Positions 1 to 6,778 of a stretch of DNA of 9,028 nucleotides are shown here, piece after piece. How positions within the stretch are numbered: position 1 is the first letter of the stretch; each line of letters starts with the position of its first letter. The position numbers and the translations under genes are program-made. The notes below the pieces were generated by a model. The model was not told the origin of the DNA. It did no database searches and saw only the letters and a list, made by a program, of their open reading frames with translations. Location: NCBI GenBank assembly GCA_003133425.1, contig PKXI01000356.1, positions 12,853-21,880 of the forward strand, read 5' to 3'. The DNA is from Acidobacteriaceae bacterium. GTDB taxonomy: Bacteria > Acidobacteriota > Terriglobia > Terriglobales > Acidobacteriaceae.

Positions 1-104
1 TGTTCGACCTCCTGATGAGCATCTTTCTTCTGCCGACGCTGTATGTCTGGGTCGCGCGAGAAGGGGACAAGCTCCCGAAACCGGAGGTGGCCCTTGAGAA
101 CTAA
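1..104 (+). CDS. RND efflux transporter (CzcA/CusA type), C-terminal end only
   Basis: The reading frame enters from the left edge (first full codon at base 3) and stops with TAA at 102-104, giving 33 residues. They start with a hydrophobic stretch, FDLLMSIFLLPTLYVWVA, followed by a short charged tail. This matches the last membrane helix and cytoplasmic tail of heavy-metal RND pumps, which move metal cations or other substrates from the inner membrane and periplasm through a TolC-like channel. The piece is too short to identify alone. The call rests mainly on the TolC/CzcC-family gene that follows and overlaps it by 11 bp, the usual layout of czc/cus operons. Subfamily and substrate cannot be told. 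Confidence 0.7.
   Translation, partial: FDLLMSIFLLPTLYVWVAREGDKLPKPEVALEN
83..87 (+). promoter_or_regulatory. Shine-Dalgarno for the TTG start of the TolC-family gene
   Basis: GGAGG lies inside the end of the RND gene, 6 nt before a TTG codon at 94. The alternative in-frame ATG at 43 has no purine-rich site upstream and would put 17 polar, arginine-rich residues before the signal peptide. The site therefore decides the start and implies translational coupling to the RND gene. Confidence 0.75.
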
Positions 105-1383
105 GATCGAAAGTATTTGCAGCCGTAGTATCGCAACTTGTGTCTTTGGCATTGCTTTGCTTGCGAGTACCGCGAGCGCGCAGCAGACGCTTACATGGGA
201 GCAGGTGAAGGCAAGGTTTGAGGTGGCTAACCCTACGCTGAAAGCGGATGAGGTCAACGTGCAGGAGATTAAAGCTGAGGAAATAACGGCGTTTCTGCGC
301 CCCAATCCACAGTTCACCTTCTCAACGGACGGCACTCAAATAGCTCGTCATCAAGGGGTCTGGCGCCCCTTATCGGGCACTCAGTACCAACCTAACTTCA
401 GCTATCTACACGAACGCCAGCGCAAGCGGGAGTTGCGGTTGGAGAGCGCAAAGGAGGGGACGCAGATCGCAGGATCTCAGCATGAGGATCTTGAACGCAA
501 TCTGATCTACGATCTGCGCACGGTCTTCATCCAGACGCTGCAAGCAAAGGCTGTCCTGGAACTCGCTCGGGCGGATCTTGATTATTACGACAAGATTATC
601 GAGATCAGCCAAGCGCGCTTTAAAGATGGCGCCATCGGGCAGATTGATCTCGATCGTATTGAACTATTGCGCGTGCAGTACGAGACGGAGATTCAGACTG
701 CAATCGTGAACCTGCGCACCTCGAAGATCCAACTATTGCAGCTTTTGGATGATCGGACCCAGCTGGACAATTTCGATGTGAACGGTCCATTTGAATTCTC
801 CGAGAAGTTGCAGCCACTGGAGACTTTCAGACAGATCGCTCTCGACAACAGGCCCGATTTGCGAGCGGCTCTTGAGTCCGCTCAACAGGCAGTGACCAAC
901 CAAAAGCTTGCGAACGCCAACGGTTCGACCGATCCGACGTTCGGCGCCTGGTATACGTACAACCCCTCCTTCAACAACCCATATGACCAACAGACGCTTG
1001 GTCTCAATGTCAGCATCCCGCTTAGAATCTTCGACCGCAACCAAGGCGAAAAGAAGCGCACGCTTCTTGACATCGACCGCAACAACCAGTTGACGGACGC
1101 GGCGCGGGCACAGGTCTTCAGCGATGTTGATTCTGCGTATGAGGAGGTGCAGAGCAACATCGCGCTCCTGACGCCCTACCGCGACAAATACAAGGATCAG
1201 GCAACGCGAGTGCGCGACACAGTGACCTACTCATATCAGCGCGGCGCAGCCTCGCTGATGGACTTTCTAAATGCACAGAGCGACTACCGTGTCGTGCAGT
1301 TGGCGTACCTGCAACTGGTGGGAGCATACATGACAACCGCAAGTCAATTGAATCTTGCCGTAGGACGTGAAGAGATTCAATGA
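94..1383 (+). CDS. TolC/CzcC-family outer-membrane efflux protein
   Basis: Outer-membrane channel subunit of a tripartite RND efflux system; homologues form a trimeric beta-barrel plus periplasmic alpha-helical tunnel. From the TTG start the protein has 429 residues, the usual length. A signal peptide is clear: basic start (LRTK), hydrophobic core (about 13-24) and an ASA|QQ cleavage site after residue 29. Two outer-membrane efflux repeats follow, roughly 33-235 and 255-425. Each is a long amphipathic coiled-coil pair, with typical stretches such as ARFKDGAIGQIDLDRIELL and, in the second, SYQRGAASLMDFLNAQSDYR. The preceding gene is an RND pump end overlapping by 11 bp, so the two are very likely one operon. 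The membrane-fusion subunit is not in the window. Relation to heavy-metal CzcC/CusC is inferred from context and general similarity; the substrate is unknown. Confidence 0.92.
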   Translation: MRTKIESICSRSIATCVFGIALLASTASAQQTLTWEQVKARFEVANPTLKADEVNVQEIKAEEITAFLRPNPQFTFSTDGTQIARHQGVWRPLSGTQYQPNFSYLHERQRKRELRLESAKEGTQIAGSQHEDLERNLIYDLRTVFIQTLQAKAVLELARADLDYYDKIIEISQARFKDGAIGQIDLDRIELLRVQYETEIQTAIVNLRTSKIQLLQLLDDRTQLDNFDVNGPFEFSEKLQPLETFRQIALDNRPDLRAALESAQQAVTNQKLANANGSTDPTFGAWYTYNPSFNNPYDQQTLGLNVSIPLRIFDRNQGEKKRTLLDIDRNNQLTDAARAQVFSDVDSAYEEVQSNIALLTPYRDKYKDQATRVRDTVTYSYQRGAASLMDFLNAQSDYRVVQLAYLQLVGAYMTTASQLNLAVGREEIQ

Positions 1384-1453
1384 GAAGCGTGCCTGTTGTG
1401 AAGAGCGTCAGGCGTGTCGACTATCCGATTACCGATACGAAGAGGTCGAATCA

Positions 1454-2116
1454 ATGAAGAGACATGAAGTTCGAGCTCGCATCGAGGAGGCAGGCATTCT
1501 TCCTTCTGTGCGTGTCACGTCACGGGAGATGGCGCGATTTGCGGCAGAGACTGTCTACTCGGCAGGAATCCCCGTCGTCGAGATCACGTTGACCACGCCT
1601 GGCGCGCTGGAGGTGATCGACGACCTGGCGAAGCGCTACCCGGATATGGCAGTGGGCGCCGGCACCGTGCTCGATGAGGAATCGGCGCGGCTATGCATCG
1701 ACGCTGGCGCCAGGTTTTTGACCAGTCCCGGATTTGTTCCGGAGGTTGTGGCCTATGCAAACGAGGTAAATGTCGTGGTACTTCCGGGGGCTTTGACGCC
1801 GACCGAAATCATCGCAGCTTGGAAGGCCGGTTCGGATCTTGTCAAGATTTTTCCTACGGGGCATATAGGAGGCGTTAAATACCTGCGCGCCCTCAAGGTG
1901 CCGCTTCCGCAAATCCCGCTGATTGCCACTGGCGGAGTGAATCAGCTGACAGCCTTCGACTTTATTCAGGCCGGGGCAACCGCTATTGGCCTGGGTGGAG
2001 AACTGCTGCCCAAGGAGGCGTTGCATTTCCGTCAAGAAGATCGCATCCGTGAGCTGGCGAGTAGGTTCCTTGGCTTGGTGAGGGACGCGCGGGCGCTGCG
2101 AGAAACCTATTACTAA
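1454..2116 (+). CDS. eda: KDPG/KHG aldolase (2-dehydro-3-deoxyphosphogluconate aldolase)
   Basis: Class I (Schiff-base) aldolase that splits 2-keto-3-deoxy-6-phosphogluconate into pyruvate and glyceraldehyde-3-phosphate (Entner-Doudoroff and uronate pathways), often also acting on 4-hydroxy-2-oxoglutarate. The 220 residues match the family length. Visible family motifs: GIPVVEITLTTPGAL with the catalytic Glu43; GAGTVL (68-73); the phosphate-binding TSPGFVPEVV (90-99); LPGALTPTEI (110-119); and VKIFPTGHIGG with the Schiff-base Lys131, followed by PLIATGGVN (155-163). The open frame extends upstream to 1367, but the ATG at 1454 has AGAGG 8 nt before it and starts the protein at the normal place. 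It lies 70 bp after the efflux gene and is probably functionally unrelated. No kinase or dehydratase of the pathway is nearby. A KDPGal aldolase role cannot be excluded. Confidence 0.92.
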   Translation: MKRHEVRARIEEAGILPSVRVTSREMARFAAETVYSAGIPVVEITLTTPGALEVIDDLAKRYPDMAVGAGTVLDEESARLCIDAGARFLTSPGFVPEVVAYANEVNVVVLPGALTPTEIIAAWKAGSDLVKIFPTGHIGGVKYLRALKVPLPQIPLIATGGVNQLTAFDFIQAGATAIGLGGELLPKEALHFRQEDRIRELASRFLGLVRDARALRETYY

Positions 2117-2241
2117 GCTAGGCGTCCGATCAACTGCTCCGCAGCGCCGAACCCGCTGAAAATAAAACTGATTGCTATCATTCTCCTCATGCCTCCCTCA
2201 CGCATTGCGCACCATACTGAGTTACAGGAGGTAAGGCACAT

Positions 2242-2640
2242 ATGATTCGTAAACTATTTGCATTCTCCGTTGTTTCAATCGCCCTTGCAACTGCGGCGAG
2301 CGCGCAGGAAGCAGTCTCGCTTTCCGGGAGCCATTCACGTTACACACACAGCCAGTTGAAGCAGATGACTCGCGAGGCGCATACTCCGGAACAGTACAGC
2401 GCGCTCGCGGACTACTATACCGGCCTGCAACGGGAATACCTCCGCAAGGCTGAGGAAGAAAGGCAAGAGTGGCTGCGGCGGAGCCAAGGCGTCACCTGGA
2501 TGGGAGCCAAGGCCCCAAGACCCATGGACTTCTCGCGCGATGCGTATCAATGCTATATGTCCAAGGCCACCAAGGCGGAGTCCGCCGCCGCCAAGTATGG
2601 CCAACTGGCCGCGCCTAAATCACCTGCACCAGCCAGCTAG
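2242..2640 (+). CDS. small secreted protein of unknown function
   Basis: 132 residues with a clear signal peptide: MIRK basic start, hydrophobic core about 5-19, and ASA|QE cleavage after residue 21. The mature part is about 111 residues, rich in Tyr, Glu, Arg and Lys. It has a likely long charged helix (about 55-82, containing YLRKAEEERQEWLRR), one Cys near YQCYMSK, and a Pro/Ala-rich tail (APKSPAPAS). No known domain is recognised. The single cysteine is not a lipobox. The start is well supported: AGGAGGT at 2226-2232, 9 nt before the ATG. A hairpin 40 bp after the stop suggests it is transcribed alone. It is probably periplasmic, since the tail shows no membrane anchor. Confidence 0.85.
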   Translation: MIRKLFAFSVVSIALATAASAQEAVSLSGSHSRYTHSQLKQMTREAHTPEQYSALADYYTGLQREYLRKAEEERQEWLRRSQGVTWMGAKAPRPMDFSRDAYQCYMSKATKAESAAAKYGQLAAPKSPAPAS

Positions 2641-2680
2641 ATGCAAGACGCGTAAAGAAGAGCAAACACGCCGCAGCGAC

Positions 2681-2723
2681 GAGAAAGGACGGGAGCAGGA
2701 GTTATAGCTCTGCGTCCTTTCTC
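2681..2723 (+). terminator. long hairpin after the small secreted-protein gene, probable terminator
   Basis: GAGAAAGGACG (2681-2691) pairs perfectly with CGTCCTTTCTC (2713-2723). Inside the 21-nt loop, GAGC (2693-2696) can pair with GCTC (2707-2710), extending the stem. It begins 41 bp after the stop codon at 2640. No good T-run follows (TTACGATATAATC), so intrinsic termination may be weak; it could instead stabilise the mRNA 3' end or work with Rho. Confidence 0.55.
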
Positions 2724-2812
2724 TTACGATATAATCATACATTTCTTTATCTTTTCCTGATTTACAGAGTGAGACAATCCTTTCTTAGGACGCATCCGTT
2801 CCTTATATGTTC

Positions 2813-2842
2813 CTGATGATAGCGCCAATATGCTGTCATCAG
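2813..2842. promoter_or_regulatory. near-perfect dyad upstream of the sensor kinase gene
   Basis: CTGATGATAGC (2813-2823) and GCTGTCATCAG (2832-2842) form an 11-bp inverted repeat around the 8-nt centre GCCAATAT; the only departure is T opposite G (2820/2835), which can pair in RNA. It lies 35 bp before the kinase ATG, in the leader or promoter region. It could be an operator or a leader hairpin. OmpR-type regulators usually bind direct repeats, so self-binding by the adjacent regulator is not implied. Confidence 0.45.
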
Positions 2843-2877
2843 AGATCACGATAGGCGGGAGAGCCGCTGCGAGCTAA

Positions 2878-4350
2878 ATGGCAAAGCCAACTGCAATAAG
2901 AAAAACGACATCGCGGCGGAAGTCCCGTGTGTGGGCCGAGTGCCTTACGGGTTGCGCAGTATTGGCCTTGCTGACCTATGGCGGGTTTGTTCTTGGGGCG
3001 AATCCGCTCACAATCGGTTTTCTTTATCTGTTGGTTGTGTTGGCGGTTGCGTCGTTCTTCGGCTTCTGGCAGGCGTCAATTACGTCGATTCTGGCTGTGC
3101 TCTTGCTCGACTATTACTTTGAGCCCCCTGTTCTTAGTTTCGAGGTTTCAAGCCCAGGGGTTTTCATAGCGCTCGTGACGTTTGAGCTGACGGCGCTCAC
3201 AATCAGTAGATTGCACGGGCGAGAGAAGCGAGCGTCAAAAGAAGCGGAGGGCCATCTCGCGGGGATGGAGCAGCTGTATGAGTTGAGCCGGAGCTCGTTT
3301 TTGCTGGATCTGCGGCAGCCTCCTGGCCCGCAACTGGCGATCTTGATTCATCGAGTATTTGACCCGCGCGCGGTGGCCTTGTATGACATGAACTTGAGCC
3401 GCCAGGACAGGATCGGCGACTGGGACTTGGGTGAGGAAGACCTGGCCAAAGGATGCTACTTGCGCAATTCATCGCAGGACGATTCGAGCACTCAGACCTG
3501 GCAACGCGTCCTGCGAGCCGGGCCCGGGACTGTGGGTGCACTGGTGGTGCGAGGGAAGCTTAGTCCGCTTGTGATCGACGCTCTTGCATCTCTTGCCGCG
3601 ATCGCGATCGACCGGTACCAATGGTTTGAGAAGGAAGAGAGAGCTGAGACCGCGAAGAGCAGTGAGCAGTTGCGCGCTGCGGTAATGGATTCGCTCGCCC
3701 ATGAGTTCAAGACGCCGCTTACGGCGGTTCAGACTGCCAGTTCGGGATTGCTTGAACTTGGCGGGCTAACGGAGTCCCAACTCAACCTGGTGACGCTGAT
3801 CGACGGAGAAGCGGTCCGATTGAACCTGTTGTGCACACGGCTTCTGAAGACTGCTAAGCTCGAGGCGAGAGAATTGGGCCTAGAGACAGCCGACGTGCCC
3901 GTGGCCGATGTGGTGTCCGAAGTATTGGCCGGCCATCTAGTTGAAGAGGGAAGGAATAGCATTGAGGTTGCCTTGGAGGACCCTTCGTTGACCGTGCGCG
4001 CGGATCGCGGATTGCTTGCAATGATTCTCACGCATTACATCGACAATGCACGGAAGTACTCGTCGGCAGGGACGCCGATTGCGGTCGCCGCGCGAGCGAG
4101 CCGCACCGAGGCCCTCATTTCCGTGCATAACTTCGGATCGACGATTCGGATCGAAGACCGGGAACGGATATTCGAGCGATTCTACCGTTCCTCGGAGTCG
4201 AAGGATAGCGTTCCAGGGACCGGCATCGGGCTTTCTGTTGTCAAGAAAGCGGCTGAAGCTCATCATGGGCATGTGTGGGTGGTAAGTGATGCCAAGGAAG
4301 GCACGACGTTCTATCTTTCCCTTCCGACTGACCCGAGGAGGACGCAATGA
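2878..4350 (+). CDS. KdpD-like membrane sensor histidine kinase (DUF4118), short form
   Basis: 490-residue sensor kinase that autophosphorylates on His and passes the phosphate to the response regulator encoded next. Layout: basic N-terminus (1-19); four closely spaced membrane helices about 22-110 of the KdpD/DUF4118 type (typical DYYFEPPVLSFEV loop at 78-90); a GAF-like region about 130-255 that is only weakly recognisable; HisKA with SLAHEFKTPLTA and phospho-acceptor His275; and the ATPase domain about 370-488 with N-box Asn390, F-box IFERFYR (431-437) and GTGIGLSVV (448-455). The G1 box reads VHNFGSTI, with Asn where many kinases have Asp; this variant occurs in active kinases. It lacks the about 400-residue N-terminal KdpD and USP-like domains of E. 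coli KdpD, and the upstream 237 bp do not encode them. GGGAG at 2857-2861 is a weak, distant ribosome site. The stimulus is unknown; potassium or osmotic sensing is only suggested by family. Confidence 0.9.
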   Translation: MAKPTAIRKTTSRRKSRVWAECLTGCAVLALLTYGGFVLGANPLTIGFLYLLVVLAVASFFGFWQASITSILAVLLLDYYFEPPVLSFEVSSPGVFIALVTFELTALTISRLHGREKRASKEAEGHLAGMEQLYELSRSSFLLDLRQPPGPQLAILIHRVFDPRAVALYDMNLSRQDRIGDWDLGEEDLAKGCYLRNSSQDDSSTQTWQRVLRAGPGTVGALVVRGKLSPLVIDALASLAAIAIDRYQWFEKEERAETAKSSEQLRAAVMDSLAHEFKTPLTAVQTASSGLLELGGLTESQLNLVTLIDGEAVRLNLLCTRLLKTAKLEARELGLETADVPVADVVSEVLAGHLVEEGRNSIEVALEDPSLTVRADRGLLAMILTHYIDNARKYSSAGTPIAVAARASRTEALISVHNFGSTIRIEDRERIFERFYRSSESKDSVPGTGIGLSVVKKAAEAHHGHVWVVSDAKEGTTFYLSLPTDPRRTQ

Positions 4351-5072
4351 ACACGGAGCAGTCGGATGCTGGCCAGGGCACAATCCTCGTGGTAGATGAC
4401 GACAGTTCCACGCGTCGGGCATTGCGTGTGACATTATCCGGCATGGGCTTCACGGTTGTGGAAGCGGCTCGCGGCGAGGAAGCGCTATCGCTGGCTCGCG
4501 TGACCTGGTTCGATGCAGTGTTGTTGGACGTGGACATGCCGGGGATGGGCGGAGTAGAGGCCTGCCGCTGCATCCGGCGTGCGGTTGCGCGCTTGCCTAT
4601 CCTGATGCTGACAGTCATGGACAGCGAGGATGACAAGGTGCTGGCGCTGGATGCCGGGGCAGACGACTACATCACGAAGCCGTTTCAAGTGCGGGAGTTG
4701 ACGGCGCGATTGCGCTCGGCAGTACGCAGAAGAAATGCTGAGGATACCTATCGGGACGCACCGATTCGCCATGGCCAACTCGAGTTGGACCCGGTGAAAT
4801 ACCGGGTGATGAAGAATGGACGCTCGATTCATCTGACTCCAAAGGAATTCGAGGTCTTGCATTACTTGATGATGCACGCTGGCGAGCCGATTCCACATGC
4901 CCGACTGCTAAAGTCTGTGTGGGGGCCGGAGTATGGTAACGAGCTCGAGTACCTTCGAACGTATGTCCGCCAATTGCGCAAGAAAATCGAAGACGATCCG
5001 CTAAATCCGCAGTATTTGTTGACCGATGCTTACGTCGGCTACAGATTCAGCGAACAGGTGCCAGAGCCTTAG
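4347..5072 (+). CDS. OmpR/KdpE-family response regulator
   Basis: 241-residue DNA-binding response regulator, partner of the preceding kinase. The receiver domain (about 12-125) has the acidic pocket DDD at 17-19, phospho-acceptor Asp61 in LLDVDMPGMGG, Thr89 in LMLTV and Lys111 in ITKPF. The OmpR-type winged-helix domain (about 138-236) has LTPKEFEVLHYLMMHAGEPI, the recognition-helix region YLRTYVRQLRKKIEDDP and the final GYRF wing; these are close to KdpE. The gene overlaps the kinase stop by ATGA, with GAGGAG at 4335-4340 6 nt before the start, so the two are translationally coupled. All phosphorylation residues are present, so it should be functional. kdpFABC, the usual KdpE target, is not in the window, so the regulon is unknown. 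Confidence 0.94.
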   Translation: MNTEQSDAGQGTILVVDDDSSTRRALRVTLSGMGFTVVEAARGEEALSLARVTWFDAVLLDVDMPGMGGVEACRCIRRAVARLPILMLTVMDSEDDKVLALDAGADDYITKPFQVRELTARLRSAVRRRNAEDTYRDAPIRHGQLELDPVKYRVMKNGRSIHLTPKEFEVLHYLMMHAGEPIPHARLLKSVWGPEYGNELEYLRTYVRQLRKKIEDDPLNPQYLLTDAYVGYRFSEQVPEP

Positions 5073-5359
5073 AGCATCTGAGTGCAGGCCCCAAATGTTG
5101 CAGCGCCATAGCAATCTGATTTTGTTCAGACGATTGTCGAGCACGCTTTGCCGAAGTTGGACTGTCCGATCTTGATATGCAGTCACTGGAGTCTAACTGT
5201 TGGTAGTGTAGAGCCGGAGTTTCCGACCCACGTGAGGGTAGGACAATCACGAGAGTAGTAGCGCGATGGCGGCCTGGGTCCGGATCTTATAGAACGTCAG
5301 TTCCTCTTTTCTCGAAGTGCCCTTATAGTTTCCTTTTGAGAGGTTGCCGATAATAACCT
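5073..5359. other. intergenic region after the two-component operon
   Basis: 287 bp without a convincing gene on either strand. No clear terminator follows the regulator stop. AGGTT (5341-5345) and AACCT (5355-5359) form a short inverted repeat directly against the next start codon. GAGAGG at 5338-5343 is 16 nt from that ATG, too far for a normal ribosome site. I see no confident promoter. Confidence 0.5.
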
Positions 5360-5782
5360 ATGTACATCCGTCTCAACCGGACCCACAGGGTTCTTCCGGT
5401 GATTCTTGGTGTGGTCACGCTAGCAAGCGTCGGAGTGCTGCTCGCATGGGACGCCTTTCCGCGTCTATTTCCTGCCAGAGCTCATGACGTCCTCGCAGCA
5501 TTTCCGCTTGCCATGATCGCGTTCGCATACATCGTCTATCAGAGCGCGCATCGGCCTGCGCGCATGGAATTCGTTAAGGCGATCATGCTTGCAGTTGCCT
5601 TTCTCTTTTGGGCTGCAAACCAACTTTGGCCGAATCTGCGCCAGGCTACACTCTTTAACGACGTTGCTATTGCGCTCTTCGTCCTCGATGTGTTCTTGGT
5701 CATGGTCGGCTGGCCAGCGACATCACCGGACGAGTCCTTTGCTGAAGCCTACGCTGAGTCACATCAGGAAAGGCAATCTTAA
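5360..5782 (+). CDS. four-helix membrane protein of unknown function
   Basis: 140 residues with four likely transmembrane helices, about 11-30, 45-63, 71-90 and 98-118, joined by short loops. The tail of about 20 residues (TSPDESFAEAYAESHQERQS) is acidic and soluble. The basic N-terminus (RLNRTHR) suggests that end is cytoplasmic; with four helices the C-terminal tail would be cytoplasmic too. No known domain or catalytic motif is recognised. It lies 287 bp downstream of the regulator on the same strand and is not obviously in its operon. The start is poorly supported: no good ribosome site lies at normal distance, but no better in-frame start exists. GAAGAG (5785-5790) and CTCTTC (5803-5808) just after the stop could form a weak hairpin. 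Confidence 0.75.
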   Translation: MYIRLNRTHRVLPVILGVVTLASVGVLLAWDAFPRLFPARAHDVLAAFPLAMIAFAYIVYQSAHRPARMEFVKAIMLAVAFLFWAANQLWPNLRQATLFNDVAIALFVLDVFLVMVGWPATSPDESFAEAYAESHQERQS

Positions 5783-5862
5783 GCGAAGAGTTGTAAATTG
5801 TTCTCTTCCTCGCCCGCGCATAAGGCTTCTCGTTCTCGGCAAGAGCACATGTTTTGTCCCAT

Positions 5863-5933
5863 CCGACGGGCATCAGCGCCCTGTCGTAGCTTCCCGTCGG
5901 CCTGCCCGATTCGAGCCCGCAGGATTCGGCAGG
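5863..5933. repeat. two back-to-back hairpins
   Basis: CCGACGGG (5863-5870) pairs with CCCGTCGG (5893-5900), and immediately after it CCTGCC (5901-5906) pairs with GGCAGG (5928-5933). The block lies between the + strand membrane-protein gene and the 3' end of a small - strand ORF, so it may be a bidirectional terminator or a small palindromic repeat. No T-run follows on either strand. Confidence 0.4.
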
Positions 5934-5939
5934 CAGGTT

Positions 5940-6047
5940 TCACCGCCTGTTGGAGTCTTTGCAGAGGTTCCAGAGCACCCAGACCATAAAGACCACGGCG
6001 AAGCCTACTGGAATGAGCAAGAACACGGCGGGGTCAATGGCGTGCAT
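5940..6047 (-). CDS. possible 35-residue single-helix membrane protein
   Basis: ATG at 6047 opens a 35-residue frame ending with TGA at 5940. It reads MHAIDPAVFLLIPVGFAV and then VFMVWVLWNLCKDSNRR: a short N-terminus, one strong hydrophobic helix (about 8-27) and a basic end. This is the composition of small membrane proteins, and it stands out from the low-complexity background of this stretch. The frame is open further upstream to a TTG at 6158, but that extension looks non-coding. No ribosome site is seen before the ATG, so confidence is limited. KdpF is of similar size, but I see no sequence match to it, and no kdpA is adjacent. Confidence 0.4.
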   Translation of the reverse strand: MHAIDPAVFLLIPVGFAVVFMVWVLWNLCKDSNRR

Positions 6048-6108
6048 CACAGTAATCACAACATTATGAAAGGCTGATAGAAATCCAGTACGGCCGCAAG
6101 GAGATCGG

Positions 6109-6139
6109 ATGGACAGTGATTCTCCGATAATCCGTCCAT
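6109..6139. repeat. small two-part hairpin beyond the 3' end of the HUH gene
   Basis: ATGGAC (6109-6114) pairs with GTCCAT (6134-6139), and inside it GATT (6118-6121) pairs with AATC (6129-6132), giving a stem with an internal loop. It lies 50 bp beyond the stop of the - strand HUH gene and could be its terminator or a subterminal hairpin of an element. No T-run follows. Confidence 0.35.
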
Positions 6140-6188
6140 TCAAGCCTGAGGGAGACAATCAACAGCCCTGATGTGATGCCAGCGAACG

Positions 6189-6755
6189 TCAGGCAGCGTG
6201 ACTCCCGCCCTGCTGAACATCAAACCGCATGCGGTTACGGATCTTGGTGTGATTCGGGAAACTGCTGTGCTTGATTCGGGGATTAAAGAGCTCAAGCCAC
6301 CTGAAGCACCAGTCACCGTGGCAGGTGCTCAACGACTTCAGGCAGTATTCTGGGCCCCGGCGATTGGCATTGTACGATTCGACAACAACAGTGTCGTCGA
6401 CAGGGCCATCTTCCGTCGCAACGCTGTCGTTGACAGCTTCGGCTTCACGAATGCGCCGCGCGGCAGGAGACACCAAGGTCCTCCAGCTCTCCTCAAGCAG
6501 TTTCTTGGGCATGGCTGCCAGTGACGTCGCCAAGATATGGAAATGCCAGGGAACCTCCATCCCAAAGGAACGCGGCTTGCGTTCCTTGCCGGCGACGAAA
6601 CAGACCCGGGTCCGCAGCGTTCGCTCGACAAGGTTCAGCCATTCCTTCAACTTGGCGTCGGCGGTTTCGCTTATGACGTTCCACGGAAACGTCAGGGTGA
6701 TGAACCACTGCCAGGGGACAGGCCGCAGCCACGTTGCAGTGGCGTCTACCACCAT
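6189..6755 (-). CDS. Rep-like HUH endonuclease-family protein, possibly N-terminally truncated
   Basis: 188 residues showing the three ordered motifs of HUH (rolling-circle Rep type) nucleases: motif 1 WFITLTFPW (17-25), motif 2 HFHIL with metal-binding His71 and His73, and motif 3 EYCLKSL with the candidate nucleophile Tyr137 and Lys140. Such proteins nick single-stranded DNA and stay covalently bound through the tyrosine; they start plasmid or phage replication or move transposons. A basic tail (NHTKIRNRMRF) follows. A Trp-rich segment after motif 3 (GDWCFRWLELFNPR) is unlike TnpA of IS200/IS605, so I call it Rep-like rather than transposase. The ATG at 6755 has no clear ribosome site, and only about 16 residues precede motif 1, so the natural start may be lost at the junction with the ATPase remnant. 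No accessory replication gene or origin is evident. Function is inferred from motifs only. Confidence 0.65.
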   Translation of the reverse strand: MVVDATATWLRPVPWQWFITLTFPWNVISETADAKLKEWLNLVERTLRTRVCFVAGKERKPRSFGMEVPWHFHILATSLAAMPKKLLEESWRTLVSPAARRIREAEAVNDSVATEDGPVDDTVVVESYNANRRGPEYCLKSLSTCHGDWCFRWLELFNPRIKHSSFPNHTKIRNRMRFDVQQGGSHAA

Positions 6756-6778
6756 GCGATCCCGCTCGGGGACCCAAC

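Noticed and set aside
2730..2735. TATAAT as a -10 box for the kinase operon
   Set aside because: No acceptable -35 at 16-18 bp upstream, and the position partly follows the hairpin; too weak to call.
5589..6077. 162-residue + strand frame overlapping the four-helix protein gene
   Set aside because: Its first part is out of frame with a clear membrane protein and the rest is low-quality sequence with hairpins; no ribosome site or motif.
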